From a virus, in the IMG/VR virus record IMGVR_UViG_3300049893_001211, positions 1 to 54,097 of that record: a DNA stretch of 54,097 bases. One strand, given 5' to 3'. The position numbers and the translations under genes are program-made. Position 1 is the first letter of the stretch. Each line of letters begins with the position of its first letter. A model generated the notes under the pieces. That model did no database searches and was not told where the DNA came from. It was given only the letters and a program-made list of their open reading frames with translations. This document shows positions 16,325 to 25,100 of the stretch, in pieces.

Positions 16325-16480
16325 ATGCAACAACACAAAGCCATTTCGGCCGCTTGTACATGTGAAAAGTGCGTTTCAAAATCAAAACTAGAAAAACTAA
16401 AAGCTACTAGAAATAAACGTACATCTGAAGGTTACAAGCCTAAAGATGAAAACGAACTAGTAGAAGTAAAAGGTGATTAA
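16325..16480 (+). CDS. 51-residue Cys-containing small protein
   Basis: Runs from ATG 16325 to TAA 16480, directly abutting the ATG of the next gene. It has Cys-Thr-Cys-x2-Cys at residues 11-16 followed by a very lysine-rich helix and an acidic tail. No Shine-Dalgarno is visible; the start sits just below the UUCG hairpin. Exact abutment with the 16481 gene supports reality. Function unknown. Confidence 0.5.
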   Translation: MQQHKAISAACTCEKCVSKSKLEKLKATRNKRTSEGYKPKDENELVEVKGD

Positions 16481-16723
16481 ATGGACATTGTAGTGGGTAC
16501 CATTGTACATTATACATTACCTGAAAATAGAGAAGTACGTCCTGCAATCATTATTAGAACATGGGGTCGTAGTGAACCATATCCAGTTCAGCTAGCTGTG
16601 TTTGTTGATGGCACAAACGATATTCGTGGTGGTGATCCTAATAATCCTCCACTTCTCAAGTGGCGAACTTCTGTAACGTATGATGAGAGTGGTCGTCCTG
16701 GGACATGGAAATGGATTGAGTAA
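16481..16723 (+). CDS. conserved small phage protein, SH3-like
   Basis: 80 residues with a strand pattern Gly-Thr-Ile-Val-His-Tyr, then Arg-Pro-Ala-Ile-Ile-Ile, then Val-Phe-Val-Asp-Gly, ending Pro-Gly-Thr-Trp-Lys-Trp-Ile-Glu. This ordering recurs in small proteins of many siphophages (ending Gly-Thr-Trp-His-Trp) whose function is not known. AGGTG ribosome site upstream. Confidence 0.7.
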   Translation: MDIVVGTIVHYTLPENREVRPAIIIRTWGRSEPYPVQLAVFVDGTNDIRGGDPNNPPLLKWRTSVTYDESGRPGTWKWIE

Positions 16724-16725
16724 CG

Positions 16726-17118
16726 ATGTCGTTTACTTACAATCTAGCAACGAATATAGGTAAAGTACGTCGTACAATACCTGACAAAGAAGAAACAGAT
16801 GCTATATGGTCAGACGAGGAAATAACCTCGTTTCTTGATGATGAGAATAACGATTGGCGTCGAGCATCTGCACTTGCTTTAGAGATTATGGCAAGTGACG
16901 AGTTGCTTGTACTCAAGACCATTCGTATTCACAACATCGAGACGAATTCTGATCGTATGGCAAGTGCGTTGATGAAACGCGCGCAGTCTTTACGTCAGCT
17001 TGCAAAAGAAGCTGATGCAGACACAGATGCAAGCTCGTTTGAAATCATTGAAATGGTTACCGACGATAATCAGTACCAAAACAAGGTACTCAATGCAGCA
17101 CTTAGAGGTACTCTCTAA
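16726..17118 (+). CDS. head-tail connector (adaptor) protein
   Basis: 130 residues, predominantly helical. The N-terminal Arg-x2-Ile-x-Asp pattern, a Trp-Ser-Asp-Glu-Glu-Ile-x2-Phe-Leu segment and the Arg-Ala-x-Ala-Leu-Ala-Leu-Glu helix are characteristic of the HK97 gp6/SPP1 gp15-like adaptor family, which docks under the portal. Its place after the capsid gene agrees. Coupled to the next gene (TAATG). Confidence 0.75.
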   Translation: MSFTYNLATNIGKVRRTIPDKEETDAIWSDEEITSFLDDENNDWRRASALALEIMASDELLVLKTIRIHNIETNSDRMASALMKRAQSLRQLAKEADADTDASSFEIIEMVTDDNQYQNKVLNAALRGTL

Positions 17119-17396
17119 TGCTGTCTCTAACTACATTTGTAACTATTGCACAAATAACTTTTGATCCTAAAGAATTGGTAGGATATCTTTTAGGTCCATT
17201 AGGAACATTGTTTCTGACATTGTTTATTTTATATGCGGGCTATAAAAAGTGGTGGGTATTCGGTTGGTACGCATCTGAACTCAAGAACCGTAATGATAGA
17301 TTGGAAAATCGTATTGATGAGGTAAGCAATGCAGCAAGGGGAGTTACCTCCATTGCCAAAAAGGCAATTGAGAAAGCGGAGGTAACTAGTGAATGA
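17118..17396 (+). CDS. membrane protein with coiled coil, holin-like candidate
   Basis: 92 residues: a hydrophobic N-terminus with a transmembrane helix around residues 19-45 (Leu-Val-Gly-Tyr-Leu-Leu-Gly...Leu-Phe-Leu-Thr-Leu-Phe-Ile-Leu), a Lys/Trp-rich border, then a soluble coiled coil of about 40 residues. Such layouts occur among small phage holins and membrane anchors. It is the first of four membrane/coiled-coil genes inserted between head-joining genes. Confidence 0.6.
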   Translation: MLSLTTFVTIAQITFDPKELVGYLLGPLGTLFLTLFILYAGYKKWWVFGWYASELKNRNDRLENRIDEVSNAARGVTSIAKKAIEKAEVTSE

Positions 17397-17583
17397 AAGA
17401 TTACAACGTATGTGGTTGTTACTTTTAGGAATAGGTAAACCCCATTTTGATATTGGGAACGACCATAAGATATATGAAGCTGATCGAACTATTGCGGAAA
17501 TAAACAAAGAGCGTCAAGAGTTGGAAGCCCGATTAAGGCTTCTAGAAATACAAGGAACTCCGCGAGGTCCGATGAATGGGTGA
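17389..17583 (+). CDS. small coiled-coil protein with hydrophobic N-terminus
   Basis: 64 residues from GTG 17389, supported by GGAGG six bases upstream. A short hydrophobic stretch (residues 8-16, Met-Trp-Leu-Leu-Leu-Leu-Gly) precedes a charged helix with heptad leucines. It overlaps neighbours on both sides, so it belongs to a coupled set with 17118-17396 and 17576-18157. Possibly a membrane-associated lysis partner; unproven. Confidence 0.55.
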   Translation: MNERLQRMWLLLLGIGKPHFDIGNDHKIYEADRTIAEINKERQELEARLRLLEIQGTPRGPMNG

Positions 17584-18157
17584 AGTAGCATTTAGAGACG
17601 TAATACGTGTAACTGCTTTAATAATCGCAATTGTTTTATTGTTCTTTTCGTTGATGGCAGTTGGAAGACATTGGGCTAATTTACATTATCAAAGAGCAGC
17701 TAGAATAAATGGAATTCGTTGGATACAATCTTGGACAAATTTACGTATACATGGCAATCGCGCCCTATTTGCTAGTGTATACATATTTATTGGGCTACTT
17801 GGATTCCTGAAAGTACCAGATGAAATTTTAATTCCAACTGCGTCATTTTTCTTTCTAATCGTTTTATTAAGTTGTCTTGTTAGTTCTATAATGGATTGGC
17901 AATCAGAAAATATTCAATTACATATCCTTCTTCGACATGATGAAAACACAAACTTTCCGTTAGTACGAAGACATCTACATAAGTTACGAAACCTATTAGG
18001 TATTTATTTCGCTGGATCATCTATAAAAGCTGGAGATACTATACAATTAGAAGATGAAATATCTAAACTGCTTGACGATATACATAACTCGATACGAAAG
18101 ATGGATACGTCGTATGTAATTCCAACGGATAAGAAAGATGTTGAGTCCAAAGAATAA
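17576..18157 (+). CDS. three-helix membrane protein
   Basis: 193 residues with hydrophobic helices at about 11-30, 62-80 and 84-104, then an 85-residue soluble tail with a helical end. No known holin family recognised, although the position in a membrane-gene cluster makes it a candidate. Start ATG 17576 has AGGT upstream and overlaps the previous stop. Confidence 0.6.
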   Translation: MGEVAFRDVIRVTALIIAIVLLFFSLMAVGRHWANLHYQRAARINGIRWIQSWTNLRIHGNRALFASVYIFIGLLGFLKVPDEILIPTASFFFLIVLLSCLVSSIMDWQSENIQLHILLRHDENTNFPLVRRHLHKLRNLLGIYFAGSSIKAGDTIQLEDEISKLLDDIHNSIRKMDTSYVIPTDKKDVESKE

Positions 18158-18473
18158 AACACAAAACTTGCTATTGTGGCTTGGTGCTGTAACAGTTGCA
18201 GTGTTGTTGTCGTTTCTGAGTGCATTGGTTACACAGCTACCTGGACAAGCTCCTATAAACTGGCGAGAAATTGTCTTGGCTGTATGCAATACACTTATAT
18301 CAATTATTCCAGTTGTAGCAGCAGGTTTAGGTTTACCGAAACTTGGCTCCGAACAACCACAAACTAGAGTTGTACTCAAACCTACTTACAAAGGTGTAGA
18401 TTACAATAAACTAGCAGATGCTATACTAAAGAGGAAGCGTTTAGAAGATGCTAAACAGTCGATTCGCCAGTAA
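18138..18473 (+). CDS. two-helix holin-like membrane protein
   Basis: 111 residues: transmembrane helices at about 11-33 and 43-66, separated by a short polar turn (Gly-Gln-Ala-Pro-Ile-Asn-Trp-Arg-Glu), followed by a basic tail rich in Lys/Arg. Two helices with a charged C-terminus is the class II holin layout. It lies 16 kb from the endolysin, an unusual separation. Could instead be an anti-holin or another membrane effector. Confidence 0.55.
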   Translation: MLSPKNKTQNLLLWLGAVTVAVLLSFLSALVTQLPGQAPINWREIVLAVCNTLISIIPVVAAGLGLPKLGSEQPQTRVVLKPTYKGVDYNKLADAILKRKRLEDAKQSIRQ

Positions 18474-18837
18474 GATCGCTCGTGCAGTTAGTAGATTATT
18501 AGCACACAAATGTACTTTAGTACGTTTTGTTGATTCAGGCAACACAAACGAAAACGGACAACCTATATACACTGAATTGAAGATGATGAGTATATCGTGT
18601 CTATTAGTATGGCAGGATCGTTCTGTAACGGATGAGAGAGGTACATTTACAGAACGAACACCATTGGTTTACTTTTCTAGTTCACAAAGTATCAGTGTAG
18701 GAGATAGAGTCGAAACAGTGCTTACACCTAATAGAGTTATACTTCTAAAAGGTGCTGCTGTTCGAACTATAAATTCTACGGCTGAGGGTGGAAACGAGGC
18801 TATGAAACTTTGTGAACTAGAAGGTGCAGTTGTATGA
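18448..18837 (+). CDS. head-tail stopper/completion protein
   Basis: 129 residues with a short basic helix, then a beta barrel-like body (Cys-Leu-Leu-Val-Trp...Val-Tyr-Phe...Val-Gly-Asp-Arg-Val) that resembles head-closure (stopper) proteins of the SPP1 gp16/HK97 gp7 type. Order between the adaptor and the gp10-like tail completion protein supports this. Overlaps the previous gene and is coupled to the next one. Confidence 0.6.
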   Translation: MLNSRFASKIARAVSRLLAHKCTLVRFVDSGNTNENGQPIYTELKMMSISCLLVWQDRSVTDERGTFTERTPLVYFSSSQSISVGDRVETVLTPNRVILLKGAAVRTINSTAEGGNEAMKLCELEGAVV

Positions 18838-19007
18838 AGATATTTGAAATTCATGGTGAAGATATTAGATTATTTTGTTCGATATGTGACGATGAAATTG
18901 AAGTTAGTAATACAGAAGTTTCAGCCACTCTTATGGACATCCAAGAAGATGTATATACACTTGAAATATACTGTTTGAAGTGTGCGTTGTATCAACGGAG
19001 AAATTAG
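18834..19007 (+). CDS. 57-residue zinc-ribbon microprotein
   Basis: ATG 18834 overlaps the stop of the stopper gene (ATGA) and the frame ends at TAG 19007, two bases before the next ATG. It has two Cys-x2-Cys pairs, about 35 residues apart (Cys-Ser-Ile-Cys and Cys-Leu-Lys-Cys), the classic zinc-ribbon spacing with beta strands between. Perfect packing between genes shows it is real. Function unknown. Confidence 0.7.
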   Translation: MKIFEIHGEDIRLFCSICDDEIEVSNTEVSATLMDIQEDVYTLEIYCLKCALYQRRN

Positions 19008-19009
19008 TT

Positions 19010-19444
19010 ATGGCCTTTAGAAAAGGTCGTGGACAATTTACTGCTCCAGTATCTAGGACTGGTCGTGGGTTCAATTATGCTGGACGTTCAGTTAGGATAT
19101 CTGGAGACAAATTTACTTTAACTTGGAATGGGCCACAAGTCATAGCAGAAGTCTTAAACGCACTTGTAGGCGCATTTAGTAATTTGAGTGATTCTGCACT
19201 TTCCTATATGCAGAGTATTGTGCCTGTAGATACAAGTGAACTTCAAGACAGTTGTTTTGTACAAGTATTTGTTGTAGGAGAACGTATACGAATAGCAATT
19301 GGAGCAGGTGCTCGACATGCTATATTCGTAGAGCTAGGTACATCTAAAACAGCAGCACAACCGTTTATTAGACCAACGTATGACTTTGTGGTACGTTCGT
19401 TACCTCAGATAATACGTGCAGAGGTAAAACGACGTGGCAGATGA
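19010..19444 (+). CDS. tail completion protein, HK97 gp10-like
   Basis: 144 residues from ATG 19010, chosen because GGAGA lies eight bases upstream; a GTG further 5' lies inside the preceding gene. After a basic N-terminus, the pattern Val-Pro-Val-Asp-Thr-Ser-Glu-Leu, then Ala-Ile-Phe-Val-Glu-Leu-Gly-Thr-Ser and Gln-Pro-Phe-Ile-Arg-Pro is diagnostic of the HK97 gp10 family, which joins head and tail. Confidence 0.85.
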   Translation: MAFRKGRGQFTAPVSRTGRGFNYAGRSVRISGDKFTLTWNGPQVIAEVLNALVGAFSNLSDSALSYMQSIVPVDTSELQDSCFVQVFVVGERIRIAIGAGARHAIFVELGTSKTAAQPFIRPTYDFVVRSLPQIIRAEVKRRGR

Positions 19445-19898
19445 AATTGCTAATTATGGAGTTGCAATACGAACATTTCTAAGAGAAAGCTCGGTACTTG
19501 CAAGTGCTCCCTATTTAGGTTCAAACACAAAAATATATGTAGGGTTTCCTACAGATAAAAACAACCAATTGACGGTGCCACCATTTAGTAACATGGTTGT
19601 AATATTACCAAGTCGAGGCGGTCCAGGTGATGTTGGTTTAGGACAACAAGAATCGAGAATAGATATTCGTTGTTATGGTTCAGATGAAATTCAGAGTAAA
19701 AAGATTTGGCGTGCTCTAGACTATTATCTTTATCCATTAGACACTCGACGCGCTACTGCGTTTACACGAAACAACTGTCAAATAAACTGGATCATTAGAG
19801 AAAGTGCAGAATGGACTCTAACTGATTCAGATGCTGCAAACTGGCCTTTTACAATGGCAGCGTACATTGTAAATTACAATGGACAGGTACGAGAGTAA
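19434..19898 (+). CDS. tail terminator protein
   Basis: 154 residues from GTG 19434, overlapping the gp10-like gene. The alpha/beta layout with Pro-Pro-Phe-Ser-Asn-Met-Val-Val and Ile-Asp-Ile-Arg-Cys-Tyr-Gly matches tail terminator/DUF3168-type proteins that cap the tail tube and attach to the connector. Position between gp10-like and major tail genes is standard. Confidence 0.7.
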   Translation: MADEIANYGVAIRTFLRESSVLASAPYLGSNTKIYVGFPTDKNNQLTVPPFSNMVVILPSRGGPGDVGLGQQESRIDIRCYGSDEIQSKKIWRALDYYLYPLDTRRATAFTRNNCQINWIIRESAEWTLTDSDAANWPFTMAAYIVNYNGQVRE

Positions 19899-19901
19899 CG
19901 T

Positions 19902-20528
19902 ATGTTTAAAAACAGGCGAACACATCCAGATGAAAGTGAACGTGTTTGGACCGCTAGAGACGATAACAATGATCCACGATTGACAACTTCATGGTTTCAG
20001 CCATCGAATGATACAATCCAAGAACAAGAGAAATTACTTGCAAGTACATACTTCTTAGTTAGACAGGGGGGTGAATTCGGAGAGCGACTTAGATGTGTAC
20101 GTTGTGGTGGACGACATGATTATATTACATTGATGTGTGTAGAAAAACCAATAACAGGCTTAGCTAATGGACTTTACGCATACTATCGAGCATTGAAGGA
20201 AGCGGTTAGAGAAGCTGACTTGACTCCTCAAGATGCTGTACGTCTACAAGAAATTACAGTGGTTCTCCGACAAATGCCTGATCTGAGCAAAGTACATCCA
20301 CAAATGGCTCGTCAAGTTGTAAAAGATATTGGCCCTTCTGATATGCAAATTGGTGCAGTAAGTTTAGGTGTGTTAGAGGGAATTTCTCCGACACAAGCCA
20401 GACGGCTTGTAGACAAGATTAATGAAAGGGGGATTCGTCCACCGTACAGTTTGAATCCAGTGACTCAAGCAGAAGTTGATCGTGCGTTAGAGTATAAAGG
20501 GTTACAGTTTACCCGTAGTCGTTGGTAA
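19902..20528 (+). CDS. hypothetical protein with zinc knuckle
   Basis: 208 residues with Cys-x2-Cys-Gly-Gly near residue 65 and a further Cys about 14 residues later, then a helical region. The C-terminal 50 residues look like a small helical domain with an Ile-Ser-Pro-Thr-Gln-Ala-Arg-Arg-Leu turn. Not a standard member of the tail order; lies between tail terminator and major tail protein. Possibly tail assembly or regulation of it. Function unknown. Confidence 0.6.
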   Translation: MFKNRRTHPDESERVWTARDDNNDPRLTTSWFQPSNDTIQEQEKLLASTYFLVRQGGEFGERLRCVRCGGRHDYITLMCVEKPITGLANGLYAYYRALKEAVREADLTPQDAVRLQEITVVLRQMPDLSKVHPQMARQVVKDIGPSDMQIGAVSLGVLEGISPTQARRLVDKINERGIRPPYSLNPVTQAEVDRALEYKGLQFTRSRW

Positions 20529-20546
20529 AGGTAGGACAAAAGAAAA

Positions 20547-21158
20547 ATGCCAGTACTTAACTCCGCAAAGGTTCTTGCTAGTCGCGACATTATCTTTTAT
20601 TACAAGTCTTACAACTCAACGAATCGTGTACCTGCTACCACTGTTGCGTGGGGTACTGCATGGGGTACTCCAGCAGGACAGACTGGTGCATGGGTTGACG
20701 GCGGTTATACCCAAGGTGGTTTAGGTTTCAACGCAGAAATTACCCGTACTGATATTCGTATGGACCAGTCGCTTGACCCAATTCTGCGTCCTGCTACTGG
20801 TCGTACTGTAAACATGACGGCAAACCTCGGTGAATTCAACCTTGCTACGTTAGCAACTGCTACGGGACAGGGTACTACCGATGTATACACACCTGCTACT
20901 CCGACTCCTGGTTATGATCGATGGCAGATGGGTTTGTCAGTAGCAGACAACTTCTATAGTGTAGCGTTTGATATTCGCCATCCTGGTGATAGTCTTCCTG
21001 TTTGGGTTGCTGGATGGTATGTGCAGCCTACTGGTGCACAGGCTTGGAACTTCGGTCCCGAGGCTGCTGCTGTAACTCCATTCAATGTTACGGCATTCCC
21101 TGATCCCTCAAACAGCAACCGTGTTTGCACGATCTATGATCTCTTCGCTAACCCGTAA
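20547..21158 (+). CDS. major tail protein
   Basis: 203 residues, beta-rich with Gly/Thr/Ala bias and Trp at regular intervals, coming after the tail terminator and just before the frameshifted chaperone and tape measure, the usual order. Codon use is strongly biased, as in the capsid genes, indicating high expression. It is followed by its own strong hairpin. It polymerises to form the tail tube. Confidence 0.8.
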   Translation: MPVLNSAKVLASRDIIFYYKSYNSTNRVPATTVAWGTAWGTPAGQTGAWVDGGYTQGGLGFNAEITRTDIRMDQSLDPILRPATGRTVNMTANLGEFNLATLATATGQGTTDVYTPATPTPGYDRWQMGLSVADNFYSVAFDIRHPGDSLPVWVAGWYVQPTGAQAWNFGPEAAAVTPFNVTAFPDPSNSNRVCTIYDLFANP

Positions 21159-21170
21159 TAGTTAGGTTAG

Positions 21171-21191
21171 TAGCTTGTAGCTTGTAGCTTA
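21171..21191. repeat. three tandem TAGCTTG-type heptamers
   Basis: TAGCTTG, TAGCTTG and TAGCTTA follow one another directly after the major tail gene, then a diverged TAGG remnant. No obvious role; possibly slippage expansion in a spacer. Confidence 0.7.
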
Positions 21192-21210
21192 TAGGCTGTA
21201 GGTAATTAGT

Positions 21211-21243
21211 ATACGGTGCGATTCAGGACGAGTCGCACCGTAT
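21211..21243 (+). terminator. 11-bp hairpin after the major tail gene
   Basis: ATACGGTGCGA (21211-21221) pairs perfectly with TCGCACCGTAT (21233-21243) around an 11-base loop, followed by a moderately T-rich stretch. It could be a weak terminator or a 3' stabiliser lowering expression of the downstream tail chaperones relative to the tube protein (inference). Confidence 0.55.
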
Positions 21244-21280
21244 TGTATTCGCTAGAGCAGGACGCTCGTTCGGAGTGAAG

Positions 21281-21781
21281 ATGGACACCTTTTCGGCTGT
21301 ACCGTCGATTCAACGATTTCCCATTACGGTTATTGACTTTGAAAAACTTGAAGAATTCTATGCGTCTGAGGATTTAGACGCTAAGATTCCAACTGTTACC
21401 AAGATTTTTGTTGGTTATGAGAAGGGCTCAGGATTACCTGTACCAGTACAGATTGAAGTAGATCGTATCGAACAGGAATACCTCGAAAACTTGCCAACAG
21501 AAGAAGAACAGAAGCAAATTGCTGATGGTTCTGGTTCTGTAGGGGAATATCTCAACAAATGGCGCCGAGTAAATATGTTACTCCGGCGTAATTTGCTTTT
21601 AGCTGTAATTCGGGGACTAGATACCGAATCTGCTAACTTGCTTGCCCAAGAAGGTGCTCAAGGACGTGAAATTTTAGTTCGGCTAGGTTTCATTGTGCAA
21701 TCTGCCGACGAAGAAAAGTTAGAAGAATCAACCACTGGCACGGAGAATAAGAAAGAGGGGGAAGGCGAAACTGGGGAATAG
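21281..21781 (+). CDS. tail assembly chaperone, upstream frame (G-like)
   Basis: 166 residues from ATG 21281, chosen over GTG 21275 because GGAG sits five bases before it. The protein is acidic and helical, ending in a low-complexity Glu/Lys/Gly tail. Located just before the tape measure, it matches lambda gpG-type chaperones that coat the tape measure. Its 3' end contains a GGGGG run (21757-21761) in a position to allow a -1 frameshift into the next frame. Confidence 0.75.
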   Translation: MDTFSAVPSIQRFPITVIDFEKLEEFYASEDLDAKIPTVTKIFVGYEKGSGLPVPVQIEVDRIEQEYLENLPTEEEQKQIADGSGSVGEYLNKWRRVNMLLRRNLLLAVIRGLDTESANLLAQEGAQGREILVRLGFIVQSADEEKLEESTTGTENKKEGEGETGE

Positions 21782-22125
21782 ATATTGTTGATCTATCTGC
21801 TATATATCCTGGTGTGAACTTCTTATCTTACGATATGACAGTTAGTATGTTAGATATGTATTTACTTAGATTGCCTTTACATCGAAGCGAGCGTATGATG
21901 GACATGGCACAAGCATCGTTATATGGACAACTTACAAGTGATTCACGTCAAAAGATGTGGAATAATTGGAGTGACGTAATACACAGAATTAATGCATATA
22001 TGATCCATCATTACGCTATCTTAGAAGAGCGAAATCCAATTAGTTGGAATGGACAAGTAATGTCCATTAAGGGGTTGATAAGAAAATTTGCTGAACACTT
22101 CGGCGGAGGCTCTGTAGTACGATGA
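21760..22125 (+). CDS. tail assembly chaperone, -1 frameshift extension (GT-like)
   Basis: This frame opens after a stop at 21748-21750 and continues to TGA 22125, in the -1 phase relative to the G-like gene. It has no convincing start of its own (GTG 21814 lacks a ribosome site). A slip on GGG within the G5 run at 21757-21761 would join it to the upstream protein as a 281-residue fusion. The encoded part is helical with Met/His-rich segments, typical of the T domain that contacts the tail tube. Confidence 0.7.
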   Translation, partial: GRRNWGIDIVDLSAIYPGVNFLSYDMTVSMLDMYLLRLPLHRSERMMDMAQASLYGQLTSDSRQKMWNNWSDVIHRINAYMIHHYAILEERNPISWNGQVMSIKGLIRKFAEHFGGGSVVR

Positions 22126-25100
22126 CATTTGAGCTAGGTAGAGCACAGTTCATACTTGATGCTGATGGTACAGAGGCTTTAGCTTCACAGGCAAAAGTAT
22201 ATAATGAAGTAACCAAAAATGCTCAAAAGCTAACTAAAGAATTAGCAAAAGAACTCAAGGTAAGACAAAGCGATATCAAAAACGCGGCTTCTGTTATCAT
22301 TGCTGAAGAAAAGAAACTTGCAACTGAACAAGCAAAGATACTAAAAGAACGTGCTGCACTTGAAGCTAAAGCTACCAAAGAGCGTTTAGACAGACTCAAG
22401 CAAGATGTAGCAAACGAAGTACGTGCATATAAAGCCCAAGAACAAGAAACAAAGCGTCGTATTGAGTATGTAAAAACTCTAGATAAACAACGCGACGACG
22501 CTGCCAAAAAAGAAATAACTCGTATACAACAGCAATTAAATGCAGAAAAGAAAGCACAAGACGAACGCGAACGAATAGCTAGAAGAAATACACGAAGTGG
22601 AAGTGGACGTGATGCTACAGGTGGTAATGCTTTAGGTGTATTACGTGGTGTACCTGGAGACATTGCTACCATTGCTGGTTTTGGGGCTATTGCTTCTGGT
22701 GCTATTCTTATTCGCCAGGCGTTAATTACACTCATTGATGCTACTCGACAACAGGAACAGGCACAACGTGCACTCAACGCAGCGTTCGGTGCAAGTACAC
22801 CTATATTCAAACAAAATGCAGAGGATTTAGCAAAACAATTCAACCTTGTAAGCTCTGAAGTTGCACAGGCTACTGCTAGATTTGGAGTTCTCCAGAATCA
22901 GACCCAGCTTACAGGCGAACAAATCAAAAAACTAAATGAAGTTGCAATCAATAACCAAGCTGCATTTGGCGGAGATTTACTAGAAGCACATCGAGCACTT
23001 GCAGGTGCTATTCTAGGTGAGACTGAAGCATACGAAAAGTATGGTGTTGTTCTTCAAGAAGGGGTATTAAAAAGCTCTTCAAAACTGACTGAAGACGAGC
23101 GACGTAGATTCACCACAATGAGTGAATCTGAAAAGCAGATGATTCGCTATAGAATTATTCTCGAAGAAGCTGTAAAGGTTCAAGGGGCAGCAGCACAAAA
23201 AGCTAAAGAAACTCAAGGAGCTTTTGATCTTCTAAATAGAAGTGTAAATGAGTTAGCTAAGACAGTTGGACCTGACCTAGTAGGAATATTAGCTGCAAGT
23301 TCACGTGAACTTGGTGGAGTAATTGGACAACTCAATAATTTTGTCATAGCTATAAAAGCTATTCGTGATGCACAAAACGAATTAGGTGGCTTTGAAACCA
23401 AGGACATCTTTAATACTAACTTCATTGGAAATCTTGGTATTCGAGCAGGAGCGTTTATAGCAAATCAACAAAAGGTCGAAGAAGAAATTGCACGTAAACG
23501 TGACATTGATCGACGGTTAGAAGAACAGAAACAGGCAACTGCACGTGCAGAACAATTAGAAAAAGATGCTGAAAAAGCTAGAATTGCTCGACGTGATAGA
23601 GAAGAAGCTGAACTAAAAGTACAGCGTGAACGTATTGAAGCTGGACTACGTTATGCTCATGACCAAGAAATAAAGCGTATCAATGATCGTAAGAAGGAAT
23701 TAGAAGCCCAACAAGAATTTGAACTACGTGCGTTAGATGCTCGAAGAGACGCAGAACTACGTCGTCTCAAAGACGTAGATGATGCGCGACGACAAGCTTA
23801 TGAAGATGAACGAGATAGAATAACTGCTGAACGTGATGAAGCTATAAAAGCTATTGAGGAACGAAAGCGAGCTGAATTAGCTGCCCTTGACGCTGCTGAG
23901 AATGCACTTGAAGCGGTTGCTGAAGAACAAATACGTAACCTCGAAATAGATCAAGAACGTCGTCAGCGTGCAAATGACGCACAACGACGACAAGATTTAC
24001 AACAATTAGAACGTGAACAGGAAGAACGTAAAAGACAGCGAATTATCGAAGATCGTGAGATAAAGAAACGTCTTGAAGATCAAGACCGTCAACTAGAAGA
24101 CAATCATCGTAAGCAGTTACGTCGTATTGAACTTGAAGGCGAAAAGCTTCGACAGAAGGCTGAAGGCGAAAAAGATCGTATTGAAGAACGAGAACGAAAG
24201 GAAGCTAATCGACATCGTAAAGAGCTAGATCGAATTGATGATGAAAAAGACCAAGCAATTGAAGCTATTGACGAACAACTTAAAGCATTTGAACGTGCAC
24301 AACGAGCACGACAGAATGCTCGACAAAGAGCGGAACAACAAGAGCGCGTTACTGAAGCACAATTAGATGTACGTCGAGCTACTGGTTCTCAGGATGCTGC
24401 TGCACGTGAAGCTGCACAAGCTAAACTTGTTGGTGCATTACGAATCGGTGACCCTACTGCTATCAAGAAAGCCCAAGATGAATTAATTGAGATTGTTGGT
24501 CAAGGTAACCTCGCTATTGAGGAAGCAAACAAGAAACTCAATAAAGCGCAAGAAGATTTACGTGACCATGATATCGATGCTGCGGAGGATGCACAACGAG
24601 AAAAGCTTGAACTCGAAAAGGATCGTATTGATAAAGAGCGGGAAGCAGAACGTCGGCAAGAAGAAGATCGAAATAGACGACGTGTTGACAGACTACGTAA
24701 AGATAAAGATGCTGAAGACGATAGATTACAGGATGCTCTACGCAAGCTAGAACGACGGCAAGAAAAAGAAGACGACGAGTTTCGTAAGGCTAAGCGTCGT
24801 CAAGATGATCTTACAAAGAACCAACGAGAACAATTAGAAGATCGGCGTCAAAATGAGGATGAAGCTCACGAGCGTTCAGTAGAAAAAGCAGAAGAACGCC
24901 ATCGTGCAGAACAAGAACTTATCAAAGACACGTTCACAAGCGAGGAACGTGGATACATTCCTGCCGTCCGTCGTGCACTTCGAGCAACAAAAGATACTTA
25001 TGGTGCACAGAAGACTGAAATCGAAAACAGGTATCGTGGTGAACGTGACCAAATAGAGGAAACGTATAATCACCCGACTAAGGGTATATTTGTACAACTA

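Noticed and set aside
18980-19009. GTG start for the gp10-like protein at 18980
   Set aside because: It falls inside the zinc-ribbon gene 18834-19007; ATG 19010 has the better ribosome site.
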